Shown piece by piece: positions 35,547-44,528 of a stretch of DNA of 64,000 nucleotides. The stretch is taken from the NCBI RefSeq assembly GCF_014192415.1, contig NZ_JACHXY010000003.1, positions 1 to 64,000 on the forward strand, written 5' to 3'. The notes beneath the pieces are model-generated. The model was not told where the DNA came from. It searched no databases and saw only the letters and a list, made by a program, of their open reading frames with translations. Origin of the DNA: Microbacterium proteolyticum. GTDB taxonomy: Bacteria > Actinomycetota > Actinomycetes > Actinomycetales > Microbacteriaceae. The stretch's first letter is position 1; every line of letters starts with the position of its first letter. Made by a program: the position numbers and the translations under genes.

Positions 35547-36367
35547 GACAGCGGCTCGTCTCTCAGGGCACCCTGCGTGCGCCCTTCGGCATCCACCACG
35601 ACCGTCCCGGTCGGCGTCTGCTTGAGGTGCAGCGCGCGCTTGCCCTTCACTGCGCCGATGAAGCTCGCCACGAAGTCGGATGCCGGGTTCTCGACGATCT
35701 CGCTCGGGGTGCCGACCTGGGCGATCTTGGCACCCTTTTCGAGGATGACGACCTGGTCGCCCAGCAGGAAAGCTTCGTCGATGTCGTGCGTGACGAAGAC
35801 GATGGTCTTGCCGATGTCGCTCTGCAGGCGGATGAGCTCTTGCTGGAGTTCATCGCGGACGATCGGGTCGACGGCGCCGAACGGCTCGTCCATCAACAGG
35901 ATGTTGGGATCGGCGGCCAGGCCGCGCGCGACGCCCACGCGCTGCTGCTGCCCGCCCGAGAGTTGGCTGGGGTAGCGGTCGGCCATCGCGGCGTCGAGCC
36001 CGACGGTCTTCATCAGCTCGAGGGCGCGCGTCCGCGCGGCCTTGCGGTTCTGGCCCTGCAGCACCGGCACGGTGGCGATGTTGTCGGCGACGGTGAAGTG
36101 GGGAAGCAGTCCCGAATTCTGCATGACGTAGCCGACGCTCCGTCGCAGCTGCACCGCGGGCTTGCTGCCGATGTCGTCGCCGTCGATCTCGATCGAGCCC
36201 GACGACGGCTCAACCATGCGGTTGATCATCCGCAGCAGAGTGGTCTTCCCGCATCCGGAGGACCCGACGAACACCGTCGTCTTGCGCGAGGGGATCACCA
36301 GGTGGAAATCGTCGACGGCGCGGGTGCCGTCGGGGAAGACCTTTGAGACGGCCGAGAATTCGATCAT
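35543..36367 (-). CDS. ABC transporter ATP-binding protein, glycine betaine type
   Basis: The 274-residue ATPase has Walker A GSSGCGKTT, signature LSGGQQQRVGVARGL, Walker B ILLMDEPFGAVD and H-loop VFVTHDIDEAF. It lacks the paired CBS domains that many OpuA/ProV ATPases carry for ionic-strength sensing; only a short tail of about 30 residues follows. It is first in the ABC unit and 14 bases after the DUF427 gene. Confidence 0.93.
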   Translation of the reverse strand: MIEFSAVSKVFPDGTRAVDDFHLVIPSRKTTVFVGSSGCGKTTLLRMINRMVEPSSGSIEIDGDDIGSKPAVQLRRSVGYVMQNSGLLPHFTVADNIATVPVLQGQNRKAARTRALELMKTVGLDAAMADRYPSQLSGGQQQRVGVARGLAADPNILLMDEPFGAVDPIVRDELQQELIRLQSDIGKTIVFVTHDIDEAFLLGDQVVILEKGAKIAQVGTPSEIVENPASDFVASFIGAVKGKRALHLKQTPTGTVVVDAEGRTQGALRDEPLS

Positions 36368-36381
36368 GGGTTCGACCGACC

Positions 36382-36684
36382 TCAGTCGGAGACCACGACC
36401 TTGCGGTCGAAGGCGACGTAGCCGGCGAAGTCCTTGCCGACGCGATCGACCGCGCCCGGGCGGAGGTCGGGGTATGACCACGCGCCGTCGGTGAGCTCGG
36501 CACCGTCGAGCGAGATGTTCCAGTACTGCGCGGCACCCTTCCAGGGGCAGGTGTACGGCGTGGGGCTCTGCTGCAGTGCACCGTCGCGGACGGCCTGCGG
36601 CGGGAAGTACCAATTGCCCTCGATCGAGGCCAGGTCGTCACGGTCGGCTTCGGCGATCACGACGCCGTCGAGCACTGCCTTCAT
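36382..36684 (-). CDS. DUF427 domain protein
   Basis: The 100-residue protein consists of one DUF427 beta-barrel, with the family hallmarks NWYFPPQAV, TPYTCPWKGAAQYWNI and AWSYPDLRPGAVDRVGKDFAGYVAF. GGGGGT precedes the ATG. It lies 14 bases upstream of the betaine-type ATPase and may be cotranscribed, but no functional link is known. The biochemical role of DUF427 is unclear. Confidence 0.9.
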   Translation of the reverse strand: MKAVLDGVVIAEADRDDLASIEGNWYFPPQAVRDGALQQSPTPYTCPWKGAAQYWNISLDGAELTDGAWSYPDLRPGAVDRVGKDFAGYVAFDRKVVVSD

Positions 36685-36749
36685 GGGATACCCCCTTCGT
36701 GGCGCCCCGCGGGCACGGCACCCAGCGGCGGCGGACCACCTCGGACGAG

Positions 36750-36812
36750 GGTAGCGAGCTACCGATCGCACCATCTGAACATTGCCCCGTATGTCCACCT
36801 GGGTTATGGTGC
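36750..36812. promoter_or_regulatory. Two palindromes upstream of the DUF427 gene
   Basis: GGTAGC-GA-GCTACC (36750-36763) is a perfect palindrome. GCACCAT (36768-36774) pairs with ATGGTGC (36806-36812). Both lie in the 266-base gap before ispE and can be operators or promoter elements for the leftward DUF427/ABC transcript. No clean -35/-10 pair is visible. Confidence 0.4.
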
Positions 36813-36950
36813 GGCGGTTTCCCCCGCCCGGAGGCTCAGCCACCCCCGCGTCGGCGGGGTGCGTCGTCGCTCCCGGGGGCATCGGCCGACTCAGCCACCT
36901 CCGCATCGAGAGAGATCTCCGAGACCGTCGAAGGTGCCAGACCGTCGGCG

Positions 36951-37883
36951 TCAGACGACGCGGGCCCCGGGGACGGGACCGTGCACGTGCAGCGCGACGA
37001 GGCCGGCGGCGCTGAGCGTCACCTGCAGGTCGATCGCGGACGCCTCGTCCGTGGCGAGGAAGGCGAGTGTGGGACCCGAACCCGAGACGAGGCCGGCGAG
37101 GGCCCCCGAGCTCTCACCGCGTTCGAGCACGCGCGCCAGATCCGGACGCAGGTGCAGCGCCGCGGCCTGCAGGTCGTTGCGCAGAGTCGCCGCGAGCATC
37201 TTCGCGTCGCCCTGCCGGAGCGCGTGCAGCACGTCGGGGTCGACGGCGGGCACACGCGGGGCGGGGCCGATGTCGACCGCGTGGCGCTCACGGTGCGCGT
37301 CGAGCTCGCCGTAGACGACCGGCGTCGACATGCCGACGTCGTTGGGCACGAGTACCCAGTCGAACCGGCCGCGAGCCAGGGCCGGACTCAGCTCGTCGCC
37401 GCGACCGGTGCCCACCGCCGTGCCCCCCATCAACGCGAACGGCACGTCGGCGCCGAGGCGCGCGGCCATTCGGGAGAGCTCGCTCATCGGCATCCCCAGC
37501 CCCCACAGCGCGTCGCACGCGACCAGCGCGGCGGCCGCGTCCGCGGACCCACCGCCCATTCCGCCGGCCACCGGCACGGCCTTGCGGATCAACAGGTGAG
37601 CGCCGCGGTCCACTCCCGCGGTCTGCGCCAGCAACCGGGCCGCACGGATGGCGAGGTTGCGGTCGTCGGTGGGGACACCGTCGATGTCGACGGGGCCGCG
37701 CGACGACACCTCGAGCGAGATGTCGTCGGCGGGCGTCGCGGTCATCTCTTCGTAGAGGGACACCGCCTGGAACGCGGTCGCCAGCTCGTGATAGCCGTCG
37801 TCCTGCACGTCGCCGACCTCGAGGAAGACGTTGATCTTGCCGGGCGCGCGTACGCGCACGGATGCGGGGGTGTGCGTCGTCAT
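36951..37883 (-). CDS. ispE: 4-diphosphocytidyl-2-C-methyl-D-erythritol kinase
   Basis: IspE phosphorylates CDP-methylerythritol in the MEP isoprenoid pathway. The 310-residue GHMP kinase has [14 protein letters not shown] at the N-terminus, ATP loop [18 protein letters not shown] and the third motif [17 protein letters not shown] 37883 follows GGAG; the longer frame upstream is antisense noise. In other actinobacteria ispE directly follows rsmA; here about 3 kb (Stealth and phosphodiesterase genes) intervenes. Confidence 0.95.
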   Translation of the reverse strand: MTTHTPASVRVRAPGKINVFLEVGDVQDDGYHELATAFQAVSLYEEMTATPADDISLEVSSRGPVDIDGVPTDDRNLAIRAARLLAQTAGVDRGAHLLIRKAVPVAGGMGGGSADAAAALVACDALWGLGMPMSELSRMAARLGADVPFALMGGTAVGTGRGDELSPALARGRFDWVLVPNDVGMSTPVVYGELDAHRERHAVDIGPAPRVPAVDPDVLHALRQGDAKMLAATLRNDLQAAALHLRPDLARVLERGESSGALAGLVSGSGPTLAFLATDEASAIDLQVTLSAAGLVALHVHGPVPGARVV

Positions 37884-38123
37884 CGCCGTTCTCCTGCCCC
37901 CGCTCGCCCGCCGCTGCCCGCGTGTGCGAGACTGATGCTTCGGTCCGACGCCTCCCGCCGCTCCCCAGTCGGTACGGGCAGGTCCGGTCCGGAGCGAGCG
38001 ATCTGAGTCACTCTTCGACAGTAGCGCTCCGCTCCCCGACGTTCGCCGCCGCTGCCGAAACGTCTCCGAAACCCCGGAACCGTACGGTGACCGGATACCG
38101 TCCCCTACCCCCGAGGAGGCAGC

Positions 38124-39704
38124 ATGCGCCCGATGGTCCCCCTGTCGATCGACGCCGATCCCTGGCGCGCGCTGCTGTCCCGCTCGGACATCCGGATGCA
38201 CGACGGCATCCTGCATATGGTCGACGACACCGCGACCCCGGCGATCGCCGAACGGGAAGACCTGCTGATCGCCGCCGCCGCGATCGAGGGCGCGGGCGTC
38301 CGCGTCCTGCTGGTGCGCGACGCGAACCGTCGCCCCAAGCTCGTCGTCGACACCGCCGACGCCGAGGCCGCGATCGAGGCACTGCGCGACCCCGAACTCG
38401 GCCCGGTCTACATGAAGGCCCGCGGCGAGGACCCCGTGCCCGCGCACAGCGTGCACCCCTCCGCCGGATCCGTACAGGCGTACGCCGTCTTCCGCCCGCG
38501 TACCTCGACGGAGGGCTCGTACCGCTACGGCGCGTCGCTCGCCCCCCGCCTCGAGCTCTGGCGCTTCGGCGAGAAGACCATCGAAGCGCCCCGTCCGAGC
38601 GCCTTGAGCCGCCGCCGCTTCGCGGCGGCCGATCTCGACCTCGTCGAGGTGGAGCGCTACGGGCGCCGGTGGGCGACGATCTCGGGCATGTTCGATCCGC
38701 ACCCGAACGAGTTCACCGCCGATGTCGACATGGTCTTCTCGTGGGTCGACGGGTCGTCCAGCGAGTTCCAGCGGCAGCGCGCCGCCCGGATGAAGGGGTA
38801 CGTCGTCGGCGACGGCGACGACAACGCCGCCCGATACCGCCAGGTCGACGAGCTGCGTTATGCGCTCCGCAGCGTGCACATGTACGCCCCCTGGGTGCGG
38901 CGCATCTTCATCGCCACCGACTCCCCCACGCCGGAATGGCTCGCCGATCACCCCAAGGTGACGATCGTGCGCAGCGAGGAGTTCTTCGCCGATCCCTCGG
39001 TGCTCCCCACGCACAACTCCCACGCGGTCGAGGCCCAGCTGCACCGCATCCCGGGCCTGGCCGAGCACTTCCTGTACAGCAACGACGACATGTTCTTCGG
39101 GCGCCCCGTGACCCCCGAGCTGTTCTTCAGCGGCGGGGGCGTGAGCCGGTTCGTCGAGAGCGGGGTGCGCATCGGCAGCGGTCCCTCTCACGTCGACCGG
39201 TCGGGACACGACAACGGCCTGCGCGTGAACCGCGCACTGCTCAAAGAACGCTTCGGACGGGTCATCACGCTCGACCTCGAACACTGCGCGACCCCGTTGC
39301 GCCGCTCGGTCGCGGCCGAGCTGGAGCAGGAGTTCGCCGACGACTACGCCCGCACCGCCGCGAGCCGCTTCCGTTCGGCGACCGACATCTCGGTCACGAA
39401 CAGCCTGTACCACTACTACGCGTTGGCGACCGGCCGCGCGATCGTGACGACCGAGCCCCGGACCCGCTACGTGCAGACCACCCAGCTCGACTCACTGCGC
39501 ACGATGGAGCGACTCGTCACACGGCGCGACACCGACATGTTCTGCCTCAACGACGGCAGCGTGCCGGAGATCCCGGAAGAAGTCCGCGTTCCGGCGCTTC
39601 GAGCGTGCCTCGAACGGTACTTCCCGGTCGCGGCCCCCTGGGAGAAGCCGGCGGTCAGCGCAGGATCGGCAGCGGCGTCGTCGGCGGCGACACCGGTCCA
39701 CTGA
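38124..39704 (+). CDS. Stealth-family sugar-phosphate transferase
   Basis: The 526-residue protein belongs to the Stealth family, which transfers hexose-1-phosphate to surface glycans. Conserved regions are visible in order: CR1 [13 protein letters not shown] (about 208-220), CR2 [20 protein letters not shown] and [15 protein letters not shown] (about 240-275), CR3 [13 protein letters not shown] (about 318-330) and CR4-like DMFCLND near the C-terminus. The first 200 residues are unassigned. GAGGAG precedes the ATG. Its 3' end overlaps the convergent phosphodiesterase gene by 50 bases. Confidence 0.9.
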   Translation: MRPMVPLSIDADPWRALLSRSDIRMHDGILHMVDDTATPAIAEREDLLIAAAAIEGAGVRVLLVRDANRRPKLVVDTADAEAAIEALRDPELGPVYMKARGEDPVPAHSVHPSAGSVQAYAVFRPRTSTEGSYRYGASLAPRLELWRFGEKTIEAPRPSALSRRRFAAADLDLVEVERYGRRWATISGMFDPHPNEFTADVDMVFSWVDGSSSEFQRQRAARMKGYVVGDGDDNAARYRQVDELRYALRSVHMYAPWVRRIFIATDSPTPEWLADHPKVTIVRSEEFFADPSVLPTHNSHAVEAQLHRIPGLAEHFLYSNDDMFFGRPVTPELFFSGGGVSRFVESGVRIGSGPSHVDRSGHDNGLRVNRALLKERFGRVITLDLEHCATPLRRSVAAELEQEFADDYARTAASRFRSATDISVTNSLYHYYALATGRAIVTTEPRTRYVQTTQLDSLRTMERLVTRRDTDMFCLNDGSVPEIPEEVRVPALRACLERYFPVAAPWEKPAVSAGSAAASSAATPVH

Positions 39705-40590
39705 GCTCGCGCGTGGCCGGGACCATGAGCCCGGCTTCGCGCAGGCGCCGCTGCGACTCGGCGGCATCCACGTACTGCAACGCCTCGGCTGCTCCGAGGG
39801 GGACGACCGAGTGCACGACGGTCTCGTCGTAGACGTGGACGATGTTGAAGCCCTGAGCCGCGTCCTGCGGGCGTGTTCCACCCACCGGGACCATGAGGTC
39901 CTGCGTGTAGCAGGTGGCGGATGCCACCGACACGGGAATGCCGGCGAACGTCGCGAACGTCGAGTAGTGCAGGTGACCGGCGAGGATCGCGCGGACGTCG
40001 CTGCCGCGCAGAACGGCGGCGAGACTGCGCTGGTCGCGCAGTTCGACAGAGGCGGCCAGATCGAGGACGCTCGGCACCGGCGGGTGGTGCATCGCGAGGA
40101 TCGTACCGAGAGGAGCGGGGGTGGCGAGCACGTCGGCGAGCCAGGTCAGCTGCTCGGCGCTGACCTCGCCGTGGTGAGCGCCCGGCACCGAGGTGTCGAG
40201 GGTGACGATGCGAAGGCCGTCGAACTCGTCGACGCGGTCGACCGGCGCGGTCGGCTCGGCGCCGTCGCCGGGAAGCAGGCTCGCGCGGAAGGCGGTGCGG
40301 TCGTCGTGGTTGCCCATGACCCAGACGACGCGGGTCCCGAGCCGCTCGGCGAGCGGCTCGACCAGCGCGCGCACGCGATCGTACGCGTCGGCCTCTCCGA
40401 AATCGGCCAGGTCGCCCGTGAACACCAGGGCGTGCGGTCGGATGCCCGACTCGTCGATGGCCGCCACCGCGCGGGCGAGGTAGGCCTCGGAGTCGACGCT
40501 GTCGTACAGCGGTGTGCCGCCGGCACGCAGGTGGGTGTCGCTCAGGTGCAGCAGCACGCGTTCGGCACGGGGGTATTCGGAGTAGCGCAT
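39655..40590 (-). CDS. Calcineurin-like phosphodiesterase (CpdA-like)
   Basis: The 311-residue metallophosphoesterase shows the full dimetal set: [30 protein letters not shown] and AGHLHYS. This resembles cyclic-nucleotide phosphodiesterases of the CpdA/Rv0805 type, although the substrate cannot be told from sequence. ATG 40590 is preceded by a weak purine stretch. Its tail overlaps the Stealth gene tail by 50 bases. A near-perfect palindrome lies about 60 bases upstream. Confidence 0.9.
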   Translation of the reverse strand: MRYSEYPRAERVLLHLSDTHLRAGGTPLYDSVDSEAYLARAVAAIDESGIRPHALVFTGDLADFGEADAYDRVRALVEPLAERLGTRVVWVMGNHDDRTAFRASLLPGDGAEPTAPVDRVDEFDGLRIVTLDTSVPGAHHGEVSAEQLTWLADVLATPAPLGTILAMHHPPVPSVLDLAASVELRDQRSLAAVLRGSDVRAILAGHLHYSTFATFAGIPVSVASATCYTQDLMVPVGGTRPQDAAQGFNIVHVYDETVVHSVVPLGAAEALQYVDAAESQRRLREAGLMVPATRELSGPVSPPTTPLPILR

Positions 40591-40651
40591 CTCGAGTTCC
40601 TCTCGGGCCGTCGGGTGCGGCCTCGTCACCGGCGTGATGCTCCCGGTGCCT

Positions 40652-40674
40652 CGAAATGTTACAGACATGTTTCG
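40652..40674. promoter_or_regulatory. Palindrome upstream of the phosphodiesterase gene
   Basis: The core ATGT-TACAG-ACAT (40656-40668) is flanked by CGAA and TTTCG, making a 23-base inverted repeat with one bulged base. On the minus strand TAACAT inside it is a possible -10. It is a good operator candidate. The gap 40591-40873 has otherwise no gene, only GGATGCC heptamers around 40750. Confidence 0.45.
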
Positions 40675-40873
40675 CGAACGCGTGATGAACACGTCGGGAA
40701 TTCACTTTGACGCGGCTGTGCCCGTCGCCCTTTCCGCCCCGCGCGCGGCATCCGGGATACGACGGTGGATGCCAGACCCCGCACGCCGCGAAAGACTCGG
40801 TGCCGCACGGCATGTCGCCCGACGCCCCGCCGGTGCGAGGAGAACGAATCGAGCCTTGGCGCCGGGCGGCGCG

Positions 40874-41713
40874 TCAGAGGGCGGCGATGCGGGCGTAGTC
40901 GTCGACCGTCAACTGCTCACCGCGCAGCGTCGGGTCGACGCCCGCCTGCTCAAGCGTCGCCGACGCCTGGGCCGACGTGCCGCCCAGCACGCCCGCGAGG
41001 GCCTGCCGCAGCATCTTGCGGCGCTGCTGGAACGCGGCATCCACGATCTGGAACGTGCGGCGACGGTGCTCCTCGGTGCCGCGGGGCTCGGCATCCCGAT
41101 CGAAGCCGACCAGCACGCTGTCGACGTTCGGGACCGGCCAGAACACCTGCCGCGATACCGTGCCCGCCAGACGCCACGAGCCGTACCACGCGGCTTTGAC
41201 GCTCGGGGCCCCGTAGATCTTCGAGCCGGGCGGGGCGGCGAGCCGCTCCCCCACCTCTGCCTGCACCATGACGACACCGCGCTGCAGGTAGGGGAAGGTC
41301 TCGAGGAAGTGCAGCAGCACGGGCACCGAGACGTTGTACGGCAGGTTGGCCACCAGCACGCTCGGCTCGCCCGGCAGATCGTCGACGCGCAGGGCGTCGG
41401 CGTCGATCACCGTGAGGCGCTCGGCGGGCACGTCATGCGCCGCCGCGGTCACGGGCAGACGCTCCGCCAGGCGGTGGTCGATCTCGACGGCGACGACCGA
41501 GGCGCCGGTCTCGAGGATGGCCAGGGTGAGCGAGCCGAGTCCCGGCCCGATCTCGACGACACGATCGGATGCCGTGACGCGCGCGGCGTGCACGATCTTG
41601 CGCACCGTGTTGGCGTCGACGACGAAATTCTGCCCGAGCTTCTTGGTCGGGGTGACGTCGAGGTCGGCGGCGAGCCGACGGATCTCGGCGGCACCGAGCA
41701 GGGAAACGGGCAT
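40874..41713 (-). CDS. rsmA: 16S rRNA dimethyladenosine transferase (KsgA)
   Basis: RsmA dimethylates two adjacent adenines near the 3' end of 16S rRNA. The 279-residue enzyme has KKLGQNFVVD, the SAM motif VVEIGPGLGSLTLA, the catalytic NLPYNVSVPVL and a C-terminal helical domain with QRRKMLRQAL. It is separated from ispE, its usual direct neighbour, by an inserted pair of genes. Confidence 0.95.
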   Translation of the reverse strand: MPVSLLGAAEIRRLAADLDVTPTKKLGQNFVVDANTVRKIVHAARVTASDRVVEIGPGLGSLTLAILETGASVVAVEIDHRLAERLPVTAAAHDVPAERLTVIDADALRVDDLPGEPSVLVANLPYNVSVPVLLHFLETFPYLQRGVVMVQAEVGERLAAPPGSKIYGAPSVKAAWYGSWRLAGTVSRQVFWPVPNVDSVLVGFDRDAEPRGTEEHRRRTFQIVDAAFQQRRKMLRQALAGVLGGTSAQASATLEQAGVDPTLRGEQLTVDDYARIAAL

Positions 41714-41767
41714 TGTTCCACTGTAGTCAGGGCGCCGCCAGAACCCCTCCGGCGCGAGAGCCGGGAG

Positions 41768-41779
41768 TAGCGTAGGCGG
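41768..41779 (+). promoter_or_regulatory. Leaderless-type -10 (TAGCGT) of the sugar porter gene
   Basis: TAGCGT (41768-41773) ends six bases before the GTG at 41780, and no Shine-Dalgarno is present. This matches the leaderless layout at other genes in the window. Confidence 0.45.
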
Positions 41780-43234
41780 GTGAGTCAGACGCAGTCGATC
41801 CCCTCCAACGCCTTCACTCTCCGAAGCCCGTACGGGCGACGAGCCGTCGGGCTCTCCCTGGCCGCCGCCGTGGGAGGGTTCCTCTTCGGGTTCGACTCCT
41901 CCGTCATCAACGGTGCGGTGGACGCCGTCGAGAGCAACTTCGAGCTCAGCCAGGTGCTCACCGGCTTCGTCGTCGCCGTCGCGCTCCTCGGCTGCGCCGT
42001 CGGCGCCGTGGTCGCCGGGGCGCTGTCGGATCGCTGGGGCCGTCTCAAGGTCATGCTGCTGGGCGCCGTGCTGTTCTTCGTCTCGTCGATCGGCGCAGCC
42101 CTCACCTTCAGCGTCCCCGACCTCATCCTCTGGCGCGTCATGAGCGGTCTCGGCATCGGCATCGCCTCGGTCGTCGCCCCCGCCTACATCGCCGAGGTCG
42201 CGCCCCGTCAGATCCGCGGTTCGCTCGCATCGCTGCAGCAGCTCGCGATCACGCTCGGCATCTTCGGAGCTCTGCTCTCCGACGCGGTGCTCGCGAACAG
42301 TGCGGGTGGCGCGGCCAACGAGCTGTGGCTCGGGATGGAGGCGTGGCGGTGGATGTTCCTCGTCGGCGTCGTGCCGGCGGCGGTCTACGGCATCCTGTCG
42401 TTCACCGTTCCCGAGTCCCCGCGGTTCCTGCTGGCCAAGGGCCGGGTCGACGAGGCCCGCTCGATCTTCGCCCGGCTCGTCCCGCCCGCGGATCTCGAGA
42501 AGACGATGAAGGACCTCACGCAGGCGATCGAGACCGACCGCAAGAACGCGAACGTCTCACTGCGCGGACCGGTGCTGGGCCTCCAGCGCATCGTCTGGAT
42601 CGGCATCATCCTGTCGGCGTTCCAGCAGTTCGTCGGCATCAACGTGATCTTCTACTACTCCACGACCCTCTGGAAAGCGGTCGGGTTCCAGGAGAGCGAC
42701 TCGCTGCTCATCTCGGTGATCACCTCGGTCACCAACGTGCTGGTGACCCTGGTGGCGATCTTCCTCGTCGACCGGGTGGGTCGCAAACCCATCCTCCTGA
42801 CCGGTTCGGTGCTCATGACCGTGTCGCTGGGCGCGATGGCCCTGGCGTTCACCTTCGCCCAGGGCAGCGGCGACGACGTGTCGCTCCCGGCCCCGTGGGG
42901 CACGGTGGCGCTCGTCGCCGCGAACCTGTTCGTCGTCGGCTTCGGCGCTTCGTGGGGACCCCTGGTGTGGGTGCTTCTCGGCGAGATCTTCCCGAGCCGC
43001 ATCCGCGGTCGCGCCCTCGGCGTCGCCGCCGGGGCGCAGTGGATCGCCAACTTCGCCATCACGGTGTCGTTCCCCGCGATGTCGAGCTGGTCGCTCCCGC
43101 TCACCTACGGCATGTACGCGCTCTTCGCGGCGCTGTCGTTCTTCTACGTCGCCTTCCGCATCCCCGAGACCAAGGGCATGGAGCTCGAGCAGGCCGAGAC
43201 GCTGTTCGTCGACAAGCGCAAAACGAAGGCCTGA
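41780..43234 (+). CDS. Sugar porter family MFS transporter
   Basis: The 484-residue 12-span transporter is of the XylE/GLUT type: GGFLFGFDSSVINGA in TM1, DRWGRLKVM, RVMSGLGIGIASVVAPAYIAEVAP, PESPRFLLAKGR, QQFVGINVIFYYSTTLW, DRVGRKPIL and PETKGMELEQAE. It likely imports a hexose or pentose with H+. It lies alone on the plus strand between rsmA and tatD, interrupting the usual tatD-rsmA order, and is followed by a hairpin terminator. Confidence 0.94.
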   Translation: MSQTQSIPSNAFTLRSPYGRRAVGLSLAAAVGGFLFGFDSSVINGAVDAVESNFELSQVLTGFVVAVALLGCAVGAVVAGALSDRWGRLKVMLLGAVLFFVSSIGAALTFSVPDLILWRVMSGLGIGIASVVAPAYIAEVAPRQIRGSLASLQQLAITLGIFGALLSDAVLANSAGGAANELWLGMEAWRWMFLVGVVPAAVYGILSFTVPESPRFLLAKGRVDEARSIFARLVPPADLEKTMKDLTQAIETDRKNANVSLRGPVLGLQRIVWIGIILSAFQQFVGINVIFYYSTTLWKAVGFQESDSLLISVITSVTNVLVTLVAIFLVDRVGRKPILLTGSVLMTVSLGAMALAFTFAQGSGDDVSLPAPWGTVALVAANLFVVGFGASWGPLVWVLLGEIFPSRIRGRALGVAAGAQWIANFAITVSFPAMSSWSLPLTYGMYALFAALSFFYVAFRIPETKGMELEQAETLFVDKRKTKA

Positions 43235-43245
43235 GTCGCGGCGAA

Positions 43246-43269
43246 GGCCGGCATCGCGGGATGCCGGCC
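43246..43269 (+). terminator. Hairpin after the sugar porter gene
   Basis: GGCCGGCATC (43246-43255) and GATGCCGGCC (43260-43269) pair perfectly around a 4-base loop, 12 bases after the stop. The right arm contains GGATGCC overlapping the loop. From 43270 to 43466 no gene is seen. Confidence 0.8.
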
Positions 43270-43466
43270 ACCTGCACCGGTGCGGCGCGGTGCCTGCCGC
43301 GCGCACAAGCTCCCCGATTCGCACGACCTCGGTCGCATCCGGAGCAGATCGACGGAGGATGCGCACATCACGCGAGCAGAGCACGGGCGTGCTGGGCGTC
43401 GAAACCCGCCCGACGGCTCTCACGGCCACGAAGATGGACCCGCCGCACACGTGCGCGAACCGAGGG

Positions 43467-44528
43467 TCAGAACTCCCCGTACACCTCGACGGTGTTCGCG
43501 GCGACCTGGGCGCTGAGTTCGTCGGCGTCGATGCCCCGCTCCGCCGCGAGGAAGCGCAGCGTGACCGGGATCAGGTACGGCGCGTTCGGGCGGCCTCGGT
43601 ACGGTGCCGGCGTCAGAAACGGTGCGTCGGTCTCGACGAGGATCCGATCGAGCGGCGTCACGGCGAGGGCGTCGCGCAGATTCTGCGCGTTCTTGAACGT
43701 GACGTTGCCGGCGAAGGACAGGTAGTAGCCCCGGTCGGCGGCGATGCGGGCCATGTCGGCGTCGCCCGAGAAGCAGTGGAACACGGTCTTGTCGGGGGCG
43801 CCGACGCGCTCGAGGGTCTCGAGCACCGCGTCGTGCGCGTCGCGGTCGTGGATCTGCATGGCGATCCCGTGCTTCTTCGCCAGCGCGATGTGCGCCTCGA
43901 AGGAGCGGATCTGCGCCGGGATGCCATCGGCCTCCGTGCGGAAGAAGTCCAGGCCCGTCTCGCCGATCGCCCGCACGCGCGGCTCGGCGGCGAGTTCGTC
44001 GATCACGGCGATCGCGGCGTCCAGCTCGCCCGCCCGCTCGTATTCGGGAGCTTCGTTGGGGTGGATCGCGACGGCGGCGAGCACGCGCGGGTGCGAGCGC
44101 GCGGCCCACGCCGACCAGCGCGAGGAGTCGACGTCGCCGCCGGCCTGCACGACACCGTGCACGCCGACGGCCAGAGCACGTTCGAGCTGCTCGTCGAGGG
44201 AGAGGCCGGTGTCGCCGTCTTCGATCTCGAGGTGGGTGTGGTTGTCGTAGACGGGGATGCCGAGGGGATCCGGCGCGGGCGGATAGCTGACGTCGCGCCG
44301 GCCGTCGGCGCTGCGCTCCCGCAAGTATTGGCTGGGATCGCCCGCCTCGATCGTGCCGCGGGGGCGCTCGACGGGGGTGGAACCGGCGGCGGGCCCCGTG
44401 GTCGGGTCGGGCTCGGCGGCGGACCCTCCGGCGGGCTCCGCAGGCGCCTGCGCCGCCGCGCCGGGAGCCGGCTTCTCAGAGGCGGCCGCGCCGGACGGCG
44501 TCGCCGGCTCCGGTGTCACGGTCGTCAC
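43467..44528 (-). CDS. tatD: TatD-family metal-dependent hydrolase with long N-terminal extension
   Basis: A TIM-barrel DNase-type hydrolase. Metal ligands appear in YDNHTHLE, AIGETGLDF, MQIHDRDAHD, VFHCFSG and VETDAPFL. The catalytic domain begins near residue 90. Before it is an Ala/Pro/Gly/Glu-rich segment, making 353 residues against the usual 260-300. The GTG at 44528 overlaps the metG stop (GTGA), which supports the long start. A shorter start is possible inside the extension, but none has a clear ribosome site. Confidence 0.92.
   Translation of the reverse strand: MTTVTPEPATPSGAAASEKPAPGAAAQAPAEPAGGSAAEPDPTTGPAAGSTPVERPRGTIEAGDPSQYLRERSADGRRDVSYPPAPDPLGIPVYDNHTHLEIEDGDTGLSLDEQLERALAVGVHGVVQAGGDVDSSRWSAWAARSHPRVLAAVAIHPNEAPEYERAGELDAAIAVIDELAAEPRVRAIGETGLDFFRTEADGIPAQIRSFEAHIALAKKHGIAMQIHDRDAHDAVLETLERVGAPDKTVFHCFSGDADMARIAADRGYYLSFAGNVTFKNAQNLRDALAVTPLDRILVETDAPFLTPAPYRGRPNAPYLIPVTLRFLAAERGIDADELSAQVAANTVEVYGEF

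Noticed and set aside
36368..36382. Second tRNA suggested by GGGTTCGACC
   Set aside because: It resembles a T-loop only. No acceptor or anticodon stem can be formed around it.
36951..39413. 820-codon minus-strand frame extending ispE through the Stealth gene
   Set aside because: Only the last 310 codons match IspE. The rest is a shadow of the plus-strand Stealth gene, and ATG 37883 has a ribosome site.
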